NCBI GenBank assembly: GCA_964447275.1
Contig: CAYURI010000002.1
Coordinates: 22,206-86,205 of the forward strand
DNA length: 64,000 bases
Origin: DAOSVX01 sp964447275
Lineage (GTDB): Bacteria; Bacillota_I; Bacilli_A; RF39; UBA660
Reading direction: 5' to 3'
Part shown: positions 15,928 to 25,648 of the stretch, in pieces
Numbering within the stretch: the first letter of the stretch is position 1
How the letters are laid out: every line of letters begins with the position of its first letter
The notes under the pieces: generated by a model
The model's database searches: none
Told to the model about the DNA's origin: nothing
Seen by the model: only the letters and a program-made list of their open reading frames with translations
Translations under genes and position numbers: made by a program

Positions 15928-16446
15928 ATGGAAACAAGAAAAACAAAAAAAGAAATTGTAAAAATGTTATTAAAACAAGATTTAGAGGAAAGAGATGAAG
16001 CCGAATTAATTGATTTATTAATTGATAATCCAATTGCTGTTGATGTTGATAAGCAAGCAGATGAAAAAATGTCTTTTGGTGATAGATGTGCTGATATTGT
16101 CGCTGAGAAAGCTGGTAGTTGGAGATTTATTATTATATTTTTATCCTTCTTGATAGTTTGGATTATTATTAATGGTATATTTCTAATTAATGCAATTGAT
16201 CCATTTCCATTTATTTTATTAAACTTAGTATTATCTTGTATAGCTGCTTTGCAAGCACCAATTATTATGATGAGCCAAAATCGTCAAGCTAAAAAAGATC
16301 GTGATCGTAGTCATAACGACTATATGACTGATTTGAAAAGTGAGCTTATCTTAGAAGAACTTCATATTCAAATTAATACAGTTTTAAAGAATCAAGCCCG
16401 TATCCTTCATTATATTGATGATCAAGAACAACAAAAAGTAGAATAA
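15928..16446 (+). CDS. DUF1003 membrane protein
   Basis: 172 residues. The DUF1003 pattern is clear: DRCADIVAEKAGSWRFIIIF, two TM helices (about 67-90 and 93-116), then APIIMMSQNRQAKKDRDRSHNDY and LEELHIQIN. These are small cytoplasmic-membrane proteins of unknown function. The start has AGGAGAG seven bases upstream. Monocistronic. Confidence 0.9.
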   Translation: METRKTKKEIVKMLLKQDLEERDEAELIDLLIDNPIAVDVDKQADEKMSFGDRCADIVAEKAGSWRFIIIFLSFLIVWIIINGIFLINAIDPFPFILLNLVLSCIAALQAPIIMMSQNRQAKKDRDRSHNDYMTDLKSELILEELHIQINTVLKNQARILHYIDDQEQQKVE

Positions 16447-16471
16447 AAAATAACCCGTAAGGGTTATTTTT
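16446..16471. terminator. Bidirectional terminator
   Basis: Perfect 11-bp stem AAAAATAACCC/GGGTTATTTTT with loop GTAA, between the convergent DUF1003 and DUF5684-like genes. Confidence 0.95.
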
Positions 16472-16844
16472 GTGGGCCAACGTATTTGGCGTCGCTGAAA
16501 GCAAGCATTGGATAAAAAATGAAAGATAAGAATAGTAGCCCGGCACCAAAGCCAGAACTTTTTCCAAATGCTTTGGCAAGTTTAAATGGTAACATAATAG
16601 CAAATACAACGTTTACAATTGGTATTAATAAAAGTAAGAATTTCCAGCCATTACCAAAAGCAATCTTAAACATTACATACATATTGTAAAATGGTACCAA
16701 ACATGCCCATCCTGGTTCGCTGGCTTTTTCAAATAGTTTCCAATAGCAGATAATTAATAAAACACTGATACCGAAACTTAAAAACCAGTAGCCAGTAGGC
16801 ATACTTGTCATATCATAGTTGTAAGAATACTCATAACTATACAC
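16464..16844 (-). CDS. DUF5684-like small integral membrane protein
   Basis: 126 residues with three or four TM helices. YWKLFEKASEPGWACLVPFYNMYVMFKIAFG and LPFKLAKAFGKSSGFGAGLLFLSFIFYPMLAFSDAKY match a widespread family (DUF5684 and relatives) found as single proteins or fused to signal-peptidase-like proteins; the role is unknown. The start is GTG at 16842-16844, with AGGAGGA seven bases upstream. The minus-strand -10 is near 16867-16872. Confidence 0.8.
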   Translation of the reverse strand: MYSYEYSYNYDMTSMPTGYWFLSFGISVLLIICYWKLFEKASEPGWACLVPFYNMYVMFKIAFGNGWKFLLLLIPIVNVVFAIMLPFKLAKAFGKSSGFGAGLLFLSFIFYPMLAFSDAKYVGPQK

Positions 16845-16888
16845 GCTTTACTCCTCCTATAATTTAATTATATAAGAGTAAAGACTAA

Positions 16889-16917
16889 TTTACAATTATA
16901 ACTTAATCATCTATAAT
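16889..16917 (+). promoter_or_regulatory. Promoter of the methyltransferase-tex operon
   Basis: TTTACA (16889-16894), 17-base spacer, TATAAT (16912-16917); 25 bases before the start codon. Confidence 0.8.
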
Positions 16918-16941
16918 GAAATTAGAAAGAAATGGTAAAAA

Positions 16942-17808
16942 ATGATAAAAGTTAGTGATAAATGGGAAGATTATAAATTATTAGATTCTGGTAATGGGGA
17001 AAAATTAGAAAATTGGCAAGGGATTCTTGTTAGAAGACCTGATCCTCAAGCAATGTGGAGTGTTATGGATTATTCTAAATGGGATAATGTTAACGCTTTG
17101 TATGAAAGAAGTGATACAGGTGGAGGAAGCTGGCAATATTTAAAAAATATTCCAAGTTCCTGGACAGTTAGTTATAAGCATTTAACTTTCAAGATTGCTT
17201 TAACTAATTTTAAACATACTGGTTTATTTCCAGAACAAGCCGTAAATTGGGATTTTATGATAGATAAAATAAAAAATAGTCATCGCCCAATTAAAGTATT
17301 AAATTTATTTGCTTATACCGGTGGAGCAACGATGGCTTGCTCTAGTGCTGGAGCCGAGGTTACTCAAGTTGATGCATCAAAAGGAATGACAGAGTGGGCT
17401 AAAGAAAATATGGCTCTAAGTCATTTAGAAAATAATAAAATCAGATTTATTGTTGATGATTGTTTAAAATTTGTCGAAAGAGAAGCTCGTCGTGGTAATA
17501 AGTATGATGCGATTGTTATGGATCCACCTAGTTTTGGGAGAGGACCAAAAAAAGAAGTTTGGAAATTTGAAGATAGCCTTTATCTACTTATTAATGCTTG
17601 CTTAGAGATTCTTAGTGATAAACCATTGTTTTTCTTAATTAATGCTTATACAACGGGAATATCTAGTATTGTTTTAAACAATGTTTTAAAAACCACTATT
17701 TTAAAAAAATACCCAGAAGGAAAAGTAGATAGTGGTGAAATAGCTTTACCAATAGAAAGAGACAACATGTTACTTCCTTGTGGAATATATGGTGTTTGGG
17801 AAGAATAA
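16942..17808 (+). CDS. Class I SAM-dependent methyltransferase (RlmI-related)
   Basis: 288 residues. SAM-binding motif I VLNLFAYTGGATMACSSAGAEV (about 113-134), VDASKGMTEWAKENMALS, and the catalytic-type motif DPPSFGRGPK (about 194-203) identify the PF10672/RlmI-like group. Relatives methylate C5 of cytosine in rRNA or act on other RNA. The N-terminal PUA domain of true RlmI is missing, replaced by a short N-terminal barrel-like region. Its TAA abuts the GTG of tex, so they form an operon. Confidence 0.85.
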   Translation: MIKVSDKWEDYKLLDSGNGEKLENWQGILVRRPDPQAMWSVMDYSKWDNVNALYERSDTGGGSWQYLKNIPSSWTVSYKHLTFKIALTNFKHTGLFPEQAVNWDFMIDKIKNSHRPIKVLNLFAYTGGATMACSSAGAEVTQVDASKGMTEWAKENMALSHLENNKIRFIVDDCLKFVEREARRGNKYDAIVMDPPSFGRGPKKEVWKFEDSLYLLINACLEILSDKPLFFLINAYTTGISSIVLNNVLKTTILKKYPEGKVDSGEIALPIERDNMLLPCGIYGVWEE

Positions 17809-19956
17809 GTGAAAGAAAATATTTTAGAAAGTGTCAGCAAAAGTTTAAATATTAGCAAAGAAAGAATTAAAGTAGTTATTAATTTACTGAGTGAGGGATC
17901 AACAATCCCTTTTATTGCTAGATATCGTAAGGAAATGACTGGATCCTTAAACGAAGAAGAATTAAGAACAATTGAAACAGTTTATAATTATGAGGTCAAC
18001 TTAACAAAAAGAAAAGATGATGTCAGAAGACTAATAGATGAAAAAGGCATGCTAACTGAAGATTTAAGTAAAGAAATAGATATGTGTAGTAAATTGAGTG
18101 AAATAGAAAACATCTATTTACCATTTAAAGAAAAAAGAAAAACTAAGGGTACAGAAGCTATTCAAATGGGGCTTGAGCCTTTAGCTAAGTTAATTATGAA
18201 CTTTTCTAATAAAACCAGAGAAGAATTAGCTACGCCTTATTTAAATGATCAAATAAAAACCATTGATGAGGCGATTATTAATGCTGGGTATATTATTGCT
18301 GATAATATTAGTAACAATATAACTTATCATAAATGGATTAGAGAGTATTTTATTGATAATGGCATAGTAAAATCTACTAAGAAGAAAAATGCTAAAGACG
18401 AGAATCTTTTATATGAAATATATTATAATTTTAGTGAAACAGTTGATAGAATAAAAAGCTATCGCATTTTTGCTATATGTCGAGCTCTAAGTGAAGGAAT
18501 AGTAAACTATGTAATAGAAGTTTCTGACGAAGAAATAATTAAGTATTTAAATAAACAAATTATTGGTAATAAAATTTCCCCTTTAAATAAAGATATTGAG
18601 CTATTTATTAATGATGCTTATAAACGATTAATAAAGCCCAGTATGGAAAGAGAACTAAAAACTGATTTATTTGATATGGCAAGTGAGGAAGGTATAAAAG
18701 AATTTGGCAATAATCTAGAACAGCTTTTATTAACTCCGCCTATTAAATCAAGCGTGGTAATGGGATTTGATCCAGCCTTTAGAACAGGCTGTAAATTAGC
18801 GATTGTTAATGATAATGGTGATGTTTTAGCAATTAGTGTCATTTATCCTCATGAACCTAAAAATCTAGTTTCAGAAGCTAAAAAAATCATGCTAGATTTA
18901 ATAAACAAGTATGATGTTAAAATAATTTCCATCGGTAATGGTACTGCTTCAAGAGAAAGTGAATTATTTGTTTCAGATTTAATAAAAGAATATAATTTAG
19001 ATGTTAAATTTATCATTGTTAGTGAATCTGGGGCTTCAGTTTATTCTGCTAGTCCACTTGCCAAAAAAGAGTTTCCAGATTTTTCAGTAGAACAAAGAAG
19101 TGCTGTAAGCATTGCAAGAAGGCTACAAGATGCTTTGAGTGAATTAGTAAAAATTGATCCTAAAAGCATTGGCGTTGGTCTTTATCAACATGATTTAAAA
19201 GAAAAAGAATTAGATGAAGAACTAACTTTTACAATTAGTAAAGTAGTAAATAAAGTTGGTGTAAATATCAATAATGCTTCAGAAAGTATTCTTAATTATA
19301 TATCTGGTTTAAATAAAAAAAGTATCAAAGCCATATTAGAGTATAAAAAGAAAAAGGGTAGAATAAAATCAAGAAAAGAATTACAAACTATTAAGGCAAT
19401 AGACGCTAAAACATTTGAGCAATCAGCTGGGTTTTTAAGAGTTATAGATGGCGATAATCCTTTAGATAAAACCAATATTCATCCAGAAGACTATGATCTA
19501 GTAAATAGCATTTTAAATCAATATCATATTGACATAAATACAATTGGTACTAAAGAGATAAAACTAGAACTAGAACAGATTAGTAACCAAGAACTATTTA
19601 AAGACTTTAATATTAGTAATGAAAAAGCCGATACGATAAAAACTAATTTAATAAGTGGGATAATCGATCCTCGTGAAGAATTAAACAAAGTTAATTTGCG
19701 TAGTGATATTTTAACGATTGATGATTTAAAAATTGGCGATAGTTTAGAAGGAATAGTTCGTAATGTTGCACCTTTTGGAGCATTTGTGGATATCGGTCTT
19801 CATAATGATGCTTTAATTCATATATCTAAAATGAGTGAATCATTTATCAATCACCCTAATGAAATATTAAAAGTTGGGGATATAGTAAAAGTATATATAT
19901 CAGCGATTAAAAAAGAAAAGAACCGTGTTAGTTTATCTTTAATATCAGGCAGATAG
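17809..19956 (+). CDS. tex: Tex-family RNA-binding transcription accessory protein
   Basis: 715 residues, the usual length. Domain order: N-terminal helical/HTH region with STIPFIARYRKEMTGSL (about 25-50), a YqgF/RNaseH-like domain starting VVMGFDPAFRTGCKLAIV (313-330), HhH motifs around VNINNASESILNYISGLNKK, and a C-terminal S1 RNA-binding domain (about 640-713: GIVRNVAPFGAFVDIG). Tex binds nucleic acid and influences transcription and stress tolerance. The start is a GTG immediately after the preceding stop. Confidence 0.95.
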   Translation: MKENILESVSKSLNISKERIKVVINLLSEGSTIPFIARYRKEMTGSLNEEELRTIETVYNYEVNLTKRKDDVRRLIDEKGMLTEDLSKEIDMCSKLSEIENIYLPFKEKRKTKGTEAIQMGLEPLAKLIMNFSNKTREELATPYLNDQIKTIDEAIINAGYIIADNISNNITYHKWIREYFIDNGIVKSTKKKNAKDENLLYEIYYNFSETVDRIKSYRIFAICRALSEGIVNYVIEVSDEEIIKYLNKQIIGNKISPLNKDIELFINDAYKRLIKPSMERELKTDLFDMASEEGIKEFGNNLEQLLLTPPIKSSVVMGFDPAFRTGCKLAIVNDNGDVLAISVIYPHEPKNLVSEAKKIMLDLINKYDVKIISIGNGTASRESELFVSDLIKEYNLDVKFIIVSESGASVYSASPLAKKEFPDFSVEQRSAVSIARRLQDALSELVKIDPKSIGVGLYQHDLKEKELDEELTFTISKVVNKVGVNINNASESILNYISGLNKKSIKAILEYKKKKGRIKSRKELQTIKAIDAKTFEQSAGFLRVIDGDNPLDKTNIHPEDYDLVNSILNQYHIDINTIGTKEIKLELEQISNQELFKDFNISNEKADTIKTNLISGIIDPREELNKVNLRSDILTIDDLKIGDSLEGIVRNVAPFGAFVDIGLHNDALIHISKMSESFINHPNEILKVGDIVKVYISAIKKEKNRVSLSLISGR

Positions 19957-20019
19957 TTAAAAGCTTGAAAAAAGTTATCTTTTGTGCTAATATATGCCAC
20001 TAACAAAGGGGTTATCATT

Positions 20020-20832
20020 GTGGAGTCAATTATTTTAAGCCGTGAATATATATTTAGAACATATAAATTTAAAAGCTCCGGAACAGAATCTGACTTTTTT
20101 CAACTGGACGAAAAAACAGGACTGAAGGTTTTTAAAGAGCTTGATAGAGTGAAAAGGACTTTGCCAAACAAATTAAAAAAGATTGAAAGAACAATGGGAA
20201 TGGAACGACCGGGCATTAAATATCCTAAAAAGCCTGTTTTTGATGAAGAAGGCAATTTATTAGCTTATACAGTTGACATATTCGAAACGTCGACCCCAGA
20301 AAATTTTGTGGATTTAAAAGGACCATCTTTTTCACTTTTTCAAAAAGTACGTTTTTATCAACAACTTGAAGCCTTAGCTGAATCAGTTCATAGCGATTCA
20401 ATGAGGCTTGTGGATACCAATCCTGAAAACTTTTTAATTGGTGTTTGCAAGAATGTTGCGCTAATTGATACTGATAGTTACATGCATACTGATTGCCCAT
20501 GTGATAATATACCTTCATATTTAGCTAAATATTACGTGGATAAAACTGGTGATGAATCATTTGCTTTTGTAGATGAATTTTCGCTTGCTATTAGGTTTTT
20601 GGAAATAGTTATAAATGGATTTTATAAAAGTGCTCTAATTTCTGTATTGTCTGGAGAGCTATTTTATATTGATATGGTAGTTGAAAGTCTTGAAATTCCA
20701 AATGAACTAAAAAATGTATTATTAAGTATAATATCTGCTGGTGGCAAAAAAGAATTTATTGGGCCTTATTTAGATTGCATTGCTAATCCAAATGAAAGAT
20801 ATTTGAGAAGGAAGAATAGTTCTTTCCATTAA
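20020..20832 (+). CDS. Protein-kinase-like fold protein
   Basis: 270 residues from GTG 20020, chosen because AAAGGGG lies eight bases upstream; an in-frame upstream GTG at 19984 has no site. The stretch VHSDSMRLVDTNPENFLI (about 113-130) followed by VALIDTDSY (about 136-144) mirrors the kinase catalytic loop (D-x-x-x-x-N) and the D-x-D/DFG region of atypical kinases. No clean glycine loop; LKVFKELDR may carry the lysine. Substrate unknown. It lies between tex and an ABC exporter, with its own short leader. Confidence 0.5.
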   Translation: MESIILSREYIFRTYKFKSSGTESDFFQLDEKTGLKVFKELDRVKRTLPNKLKKIERTMGMERPGIKYPKKPVFDEEGNLLAYTVDIFETSTPENFVDLKGPSFSLFQKVRFYQQLEALAESVHSDSMRLVDTNPENFLIGVCKNVALIDTDSYMHTDCPCDNIPSYLAKYYVDKTGDESFAFVDEFSLAIRFLEIVINGFYKSALISVLSGELFYIDMVVESLEIPNELKNVLLSIISAGGKKEFIGPYLDCIANPNERYLRRKNSSFH

Positions 20833-20836
20833 AAAA

Positions 20837-20845
20837 TGCTATAAT
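20837..20845 (+). promoter_or_regulatory. Extended -10 promoter of the second ABC exporter
   Basis: TGC followed by TATAAT (20840-20845), 28 bases before the start; no obvious -35, as allowed for extended -10 promoters. Confidence 0.55.
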
Positions 20846-20872
20846 ATTCTTGAGAATATAATGGAGGGTACT

Positions 20873-21574
20873 ATGGCCTTTATTGAATTAAAAAAAGTTG
20901 ATAAAAAATATATAATGGGCGAATTAGAAATAAAAGCCTTAGACGATGTTTCTTTTGCGATTGAAAAGGGTGAACTAGCGGTTGTTTTAGGCCCATCTGG
21001 AGCTGGCAAAACCACCGTATTAAATATTTTAGGTGGTATGGATAAAGCGGATAGTGGAAGAATTTATGTCGATGATGAAGACATTGCTTTATATAATAAA
21101 CTAGATTTAATGAAATATCGTCGCCATGATATTGGTTTTGTTTTTCAATTTTATAATTTAATTCAAAATTTAACAGCTTTAGAAAATGTTGAACTAGCTA
21201 GTCAAATATGTCAAAACACTTTAGATCCTAAAGAAGTTTTAAATAGTGTTGATTTAAAAAATCGCATGAATAATTTTCCAGCACAATTATCTGGTGGTGA
21301 ACAACAGCGAGTAGCAATTGCTAGAGCACTTGCTAAAAACCCTAAATTACTTTTGTGTGATGAACCAACTGGAGCACTAGATTCTAAAACTGGTAAAAAG
21401 GTTTTAAAAGTTTTGCAAGATACTTGTTTGAATTATGGTATGACGGTGGTTATTATTACTCATAATGCCGTTATAGCTAATATTGCTAATCGCGTTATAA
21501 AAATGAAAAATGGGATGATTGAAGAAGTTATTATTAATAAAAATCCTCTTAAAGTTGAGGCGATAAACTGGTGA
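20873..21574 (+). CDS. ABC transporter ATPase, MacB/LolD type
   Basis: 233 residues from ATG 20873 (GGAGGG at 20863-20868); an ATG four codons upstream overlaps that site and is not used. Walker A GPSGAGKT (40-47), Q-loop FQFYNLIQNLTALEN, signature LSGGEQQRVAIARAL, Walker B LLLCDEPTGALD and an H-loop in IITHNA. It pairs with the large permease whose ATG overlaps its TGA by one base. Confidence 0.93.
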   Translation: MAFIELKKVDKKYIMGELEIKALDDVSFAIEKGELAVVLGPSGAGKTTVLNILGGMDKADSGRIYVDDEDIALYNKLDLMKYRRHDIGFVFQFYNLIQNLTALENVELASQICQNTLDPKEVLNSVDLKNRMNNFPAQLSGGEQQRVAIARALAKNPKLLLCDEPTGALDSKTGKKVLKVLQDTCLNYGMTVVIITHNAVIANIANRVIKMKNGMIEEVIINKNPLKVEAINW

Positions 21575-24528
21575 TGCTTTTATTAAAAAACACTTTTCTA
21601 AAAATCAAGAAGTCATTGGGTAGATTTTTATCTATTCTTTTCATTATAACTTTAGGAGTAAGCGTTTTTATTGGTCTTAGAGAATCTACGCCAGGAATGC
21701 TTTATACAGCAGATAATTATTATGATACTAATAAATTAATGGATTTTAAAATTACTAGTACTTATGGCTTAACCAGTGATGATATTTTATCTTTAAAGAA
21801 TTTAAGTAACGCTTATTTAGTTGTGCCAACTTATTCAATTGATGCTTTAGATAATGGCGAAGCTATCCGTCTTCATGCTTTAAATGATAACATTAACAAA
21901 GTAATTTTAAAAGATGGTAGACTTCCTAAAAATAATAATGAGTGTTTAGCAGATGATCATAAATACAAAGTTAATGATGTTATAAAGTTTGCTAAAAACG
22001 AGTATTTAAGAATTACCAAATGTAATGTAGTAGGAACAATTAACTCGCCTTTATATATTAGAGATGAAAAAGGTATATCTAGTGTTGGTAATGGTAAACT
22101 AACTTCTTTTGTTTATGTAAAAGAGGCAGTGTTTGATATGAAATATTATACTGAAGCTTATATAATAGCTAAAAACACTACTGATAAGAATGCTTATTAT
22201 AATGACTACCTTAAAGAGTTAAATAAATTAAAAACGGAATTAGAAACTTTAAAACCAATTAGAGAAACAATTCGTTATGAAGAAATATTAAAAGAAGCGA
22301 GTGAAAAGATTAGTACTAATGAAGTAAAACTATATGGTGAACTTACTAAAGCAGAAAATAATTTAAAAGTAACTAAAGCTGAACTTGATAATAATTATCA
22401 AGAACTATTAGCAAGTAAAGAAGTTTTGTTAACCTCATTGAAAGCCTTAAATGAAGAAGAAGCCAATAATGAAAAAGTTTTTGCTAGTGAGTTTAAAGCT
22501 TTGGATTTAACGCCAGAAACAATCACTAACAAAATTAATCAAACTAATAATGAAATAGGTGTTTTACAAACTGAATTAAGTAAATATACTGAAGGTAGTA
22601 CCGAGTACAATGAAATATTAGCTAATATAAATAATCTAACTAGCTATCTAACTAATATTAATAAATTAAATACGGAGTATACTAATTTTAAAAACGAAAT
22701 AGCCAGTAAAAAGTTATTAATAAATGAAAACTTAGATAAAGTAAATGATTCTTTAGATAAAATAAATGCTGGATATGACTTTTACTATGATGGCTTAAAT
22801 AGTTATGAAGAAGAGAAATCTACTGCTTTAAGAGAAATTAGTAAAGCTAAAGAAGAGTTAAAAAATATTACTAAACCGGTTTGGTACTTATTAGATCGTA
22901 ATGACAATAGTGGTTATAATAGTTATAAAGAAGATGTTATTAAAGTTGAAGCAATTGCTAAAGCTTTACCAATCTTTTTTATTGCTGTGGCAATGTTAGT
23001 TTGTTTAAACTCTTTATCAAGATTAATTGAAGAAGAGAGAATGGAAATGGGTATTTTAGAAGCGACAGGTTATAGTAAAACCAGTATTATTATGGGCTAC
23101 ATGATATATGTTTTCTTGGCTTCTTTACTAGGGTTAGGAATAGGTTTAACAATTGGTTATAGTATTATTCCTAAAATAGTGTATGGGGTTTTCTTGTCTA
23201 GATATTTTGTACCAAAATTAATTACAGTTATTAGTCCCTTACCATTTTCTTTAGTTATAATTGTGACTTTATTTTTAATGGCTATAGTAGTAATAATAGC
23301 TTGCTACAAAGAGCTAAGAGTTGTTCCGGCAGTGTTGTTAAGACCAAAAGTCCCTAAAGCTGGTAAAAAAGTTTTCTTGGAAAAGATTCCTTTAGTTTGG
23401 CAGAAACTAAACTTTACTTGGAAAGTAACAATTAGAAATTTGTTCTTGTATAAAAAAAGGATTATTATGACTATTCTAGGTGTAGCAGGGTGTACTGCTT
23501 TATTACTTACAGGATTAGGGCTAAATGATAGTATTAATAATATTTCTAAATTACAGTATGGGAAAATAATTCACTATGATGCGATGTTTATTTTAAATGA
23601 TAGTCAAACTGAAATAGGAGAAGACTTAACCAAATTATTTAAAGCTAATAATATTTATAAACCAAGTCTAATATATAATCAAGCTTATAAATTTAATTTT
23701 GATAATAAAACGGAAGATGTTTATTTAGTTGTGCCAAGTGATAATAAAAGATTAGAAGAATATGTATCTTTTTATAACATTAAAGATAATAAAAAAGTTG
23801 CTATTCCTACTTTTGGGGCTTTAATTACTGAGCAAATGGCTGGTGAATTAAATGCTAAAAAAGGTGATACGATTGAAATAAGAAGTAGTGATAATGAATT
23901 ATTTATTATTTATGTTAGTGATATAGTGGAAAATTATACGGCTCATTATATTTATATGAGCAAAGCATATTATGAACAAGTATTTAATGAAAATATCGCC
24001 TATAATATGATAATTGCTTCATTAGACAAAAAGCCATCTAGCAAAGTATCATTAACAGAGCATAATATTTTATCGGTTAATTATACTGAAGATATTTTGA
24101 GCTCTTTTGATAGTTTTATCGAAGGCTTAAATAAAATCATTTATTTAATCTTAATATGTGCTGGGTTGCTAGCTTTAATTGTTTTATATAATCTAACTAT
24201 TATTAATATTAGTGAGCGTAAAAGAGAAGTGGCCACTTTAAAGGTATTAGGTTTTAATGACAAAGAAATATCTAATTATATCTACAGAGAAACCATTATC
24301 TTAACCATATTAGGAATCGGAATTGGTTTAGTATTAGGGATATTTCTACATAGATTTATTATCTATACTTCGCAAACGGATAATATCTTATTTATCAAAA
24401 CTATTAAATGGTATAGCTATTTGATATCAGCGTTTATAACCATTATATTTTCGTTTATAGTTCAACTAATTATTTCTAAGACCCTGAAGAATATTGATAT
24501 GATTGAATCTTTAAAATCAGTAGAATAA
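21574..24528 (+). CDS. Large ABC permease with two FtsX domains and a coiled-coil ectodomain
   Basis: 984 residues. TM1 is near 15-35; a 430-residue extracellular region follows, of which about 205-445 is a long predicted coiled coil (repeated Leu/Glu/Lys heptads). Three TM helices lie at about 468-585, then a second FtsX unit with TMs near 630-655, 855-880, 905-930 and 945-970. EEERMEMGILEATGYSKTSII and SERKREVATLKVLGFNDKEI are the two FtsX coupling elements. The layout matches YknZ/YxdM-like or SalY-type exporters acting on peptides or lipids. ATG 21574 overlaps the ATPase stop (TGATG). Confidence 0.9.
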   Translation: MLLLKNTFLKIKKSLGRFLSILFIITLGVSVFIGLRESTPGMLYTADNYYDTNKLMDFKITSTYGLTSDDILSLKNLSNAYLVVPTYSIDALDNGEAIRLHALNDNINKVILKDGRLPKNNNECLADDHKYKVNDVIKFAKNEYLRITKCNVVGTINSPLYIRDEKGISSVGNGKLTSFVYVKEAVFDMKYYTEAYIIAKNTTDKNAYYNDYLKELNKLKTELETLKPIRETIRYEEILKEASEKISTNEVKLYGELTKAENNLKVTKAELDNNYQELLASKEVLLTSLKALNEEEANNEKVFASEFKALDLTPETITNKINQTNNEIGVLQTELSKYTEGSTEYNEILANINNLTSYLTNINKLNTEYTNFKNEIASKKLLINENLDKVNDSLDKINAGYDFYYDGLNSYEEEKSTALREISKAKEELKNITKPVWYLLDRNDNSGYNSYKEDVIKVEAIAKALPIFFIAVAMLVCLNSLSRLIEEERMEMGILEATGYSKTSIIMGYMIYVFLASLLGLGIGLTIGYSIIPKIVYGVFLSRYFVPKLITVISPLPFSLVIIVTLFLMAIVVIIACYKELRVVPAVLLRPKVPKAGKKVFLEKIPLVWQKLNFTWKVTIRNLFLYKKRIIMTILGVAGCTALLLTGLGLNDSINNISKLQYGKIIHYDAMFILNDSQTEIGEDLTKLFKANNIYKPSLIYNQAYKFNFDNKTEDVYLVVPSDNKRLEEYVSFYNIKDNKKVAIPTFGALITEQMAGELNAKKGDTIEIRSSDNELFIIYVSDIVENYTAHYIYMSKAYYEQVFNENIAYNMIIASLDKKPSSKVSLTEHNILSVNYTEDILSSFDSFIEGLNKIIYLILICAGLLALIVLYNLTIINISERKREVATLKVLGFNDKEISNYIYRETIILTILGIGIGLVLGIFLHRFIIYTSQTDNILFIKTIKWYSYLISAFITIIFSFIVQLIISKTLKNIDMIESLKSVE

Positions 24529-24529
24529 A

Positions 24530-24560
24530 AAAATAGTTAACATTTGTTAACTATTTTCTA
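24530..24560. terminator. Bidirectional terminator
   Basis: AAAATAGTTAACA/TGTTAACTATTTT, a perfect 13-bp stem, between the convergent permease and lipoprotein genes. Confidence 0.93.
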
Positions 24561-25591
24561 TATAAAGCATTAATATTTGATCCATCAATATTCATACGAT
24601 AAGTGACAGCAATAAATTTATTTATCGTTAAATCCTCTGCGTAATCTAGAACATATATCTTGTTGTTAACAACATTTACATAATAACCCCATGATACACC
24701 TTCATAGACTTTTTTATCATTAGTACCATCCATATTAACGCTATATAAATAATATTGGTAAGCCATTCGATCTTCTAAATAAGTTTCGTTATACTTAACA
24801 TAAAAGACTTGATTTTTATATGAATTTATTTTAATAATTTCTTCGCCATCATAAGCCCTAACAATTTTTATGTTAGTGCCATCAACATTAGCGGTTTTAA
24901 TATTATAATAAGCATCTAAATAAATGATTTTACCTTGGCCAATAATAAACTGCGTAACTGAATCACCTAATATCATTTGGGGATTGGTACCATCTGGATT
25001 AGCTACATAGACATAGTTATTGCTTTGATAATATAGTTTATTTTCATAAATAATACTATTATAACTATCAGGAACTACCTTAGTTTCATTAGAACCATCT
25101 AAATTAGATCTAAATATTGAATAATTATCCTCAGTTTCTTCTTTACCATAATATAACCATTCATCGTAAAAATACATATTAAAGCAATAACCAGTATTTA
25201 TTCTTTCATAACTACTACCATCTTTTTTCATTCTAAATAAATTATAAGTACCATCAATTACTTTACCTTCATTTCCAGAAAAATATAAGTAATCATCTTT
25301 AACTGCAAAAGACCAACCAAAGCCATCGAAGATTGTTTTTGTGGTACCATTTTTTGTCATATAAATATGTGAACTACCTGTTTCATCAAATGTTGAATAA
25401 TATTCTTCTTCACCACTATCAAAGTAATATTGTCCATTCATAACATTTCCTAAGTCATCGACATTAACACCCAGTGATACTTGAGATGATGTTGAAGTAG
25501 TATTTAAGCCAGGGATCTTAATTTTATTTGATCCACACCCTGCTAATAATAAGACAAGTAAAAATAACAAAAAAACTTTAAAATTTTTCAT
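24551..25591 (-). CDS. Lipoprotein with DUF5050-type beta-propeller repeats
   Basis: 346 residues from the ATG after GAGGAGTTTGATT. The lipobox LLLAGC (about 15-20) gives a lipid-anchored extracellular protein. The mature part contains repeats of the type YYFDSGEEEYYS, IFRSNLDGSNETKVV, VYVANPDGTNPQMIL, IKTANVDGTNIKIV and SVNMDGTNDKKVY, i.e. (N/D)xDGTNxxxV blades of a DUF5050 or TolB-like propeller. The binding partner is unknown. The start is set at the third codon of a slightly longer TTG frame. Confidence 0.85.
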   Translation of the reverse strand: MKNFKVFLLFLLVLLLAGCGSNKIKIPGLNTTSTSSQVSLGVNVDDLGNVMNGQYYFDSGEEEYYSTFDETGSSHIYMTKNGTTKTIFDGFGWSFAVKDDYLYFSGNEGKVIDGTYNLFRMKKDGSSYERINTGYCFNMYFYDEWLYYGKEETEDNYSIFRSNLDGSNETKVVPDSYNSIIYENKLYYQSNNYVYVANPDGTNPQMILGDSVTQFIIGQGKIIYLDAYYNIKTANVDGTNIKIVRAYDGEEIIKINSYKNQVFYVKYNETYLEDRMAYQYYLYSVNMDGTNDKKVYEGVSWGYYVNVVNNKIYVLDYAEDLTINKFIAVTYRMNIDGSNINALYRK

Positions 25592-25648
25592 AATCAAACT
25601 CCTCTATAAAAATCATATCATAAAAATCAATATTTATAAATATAATAA

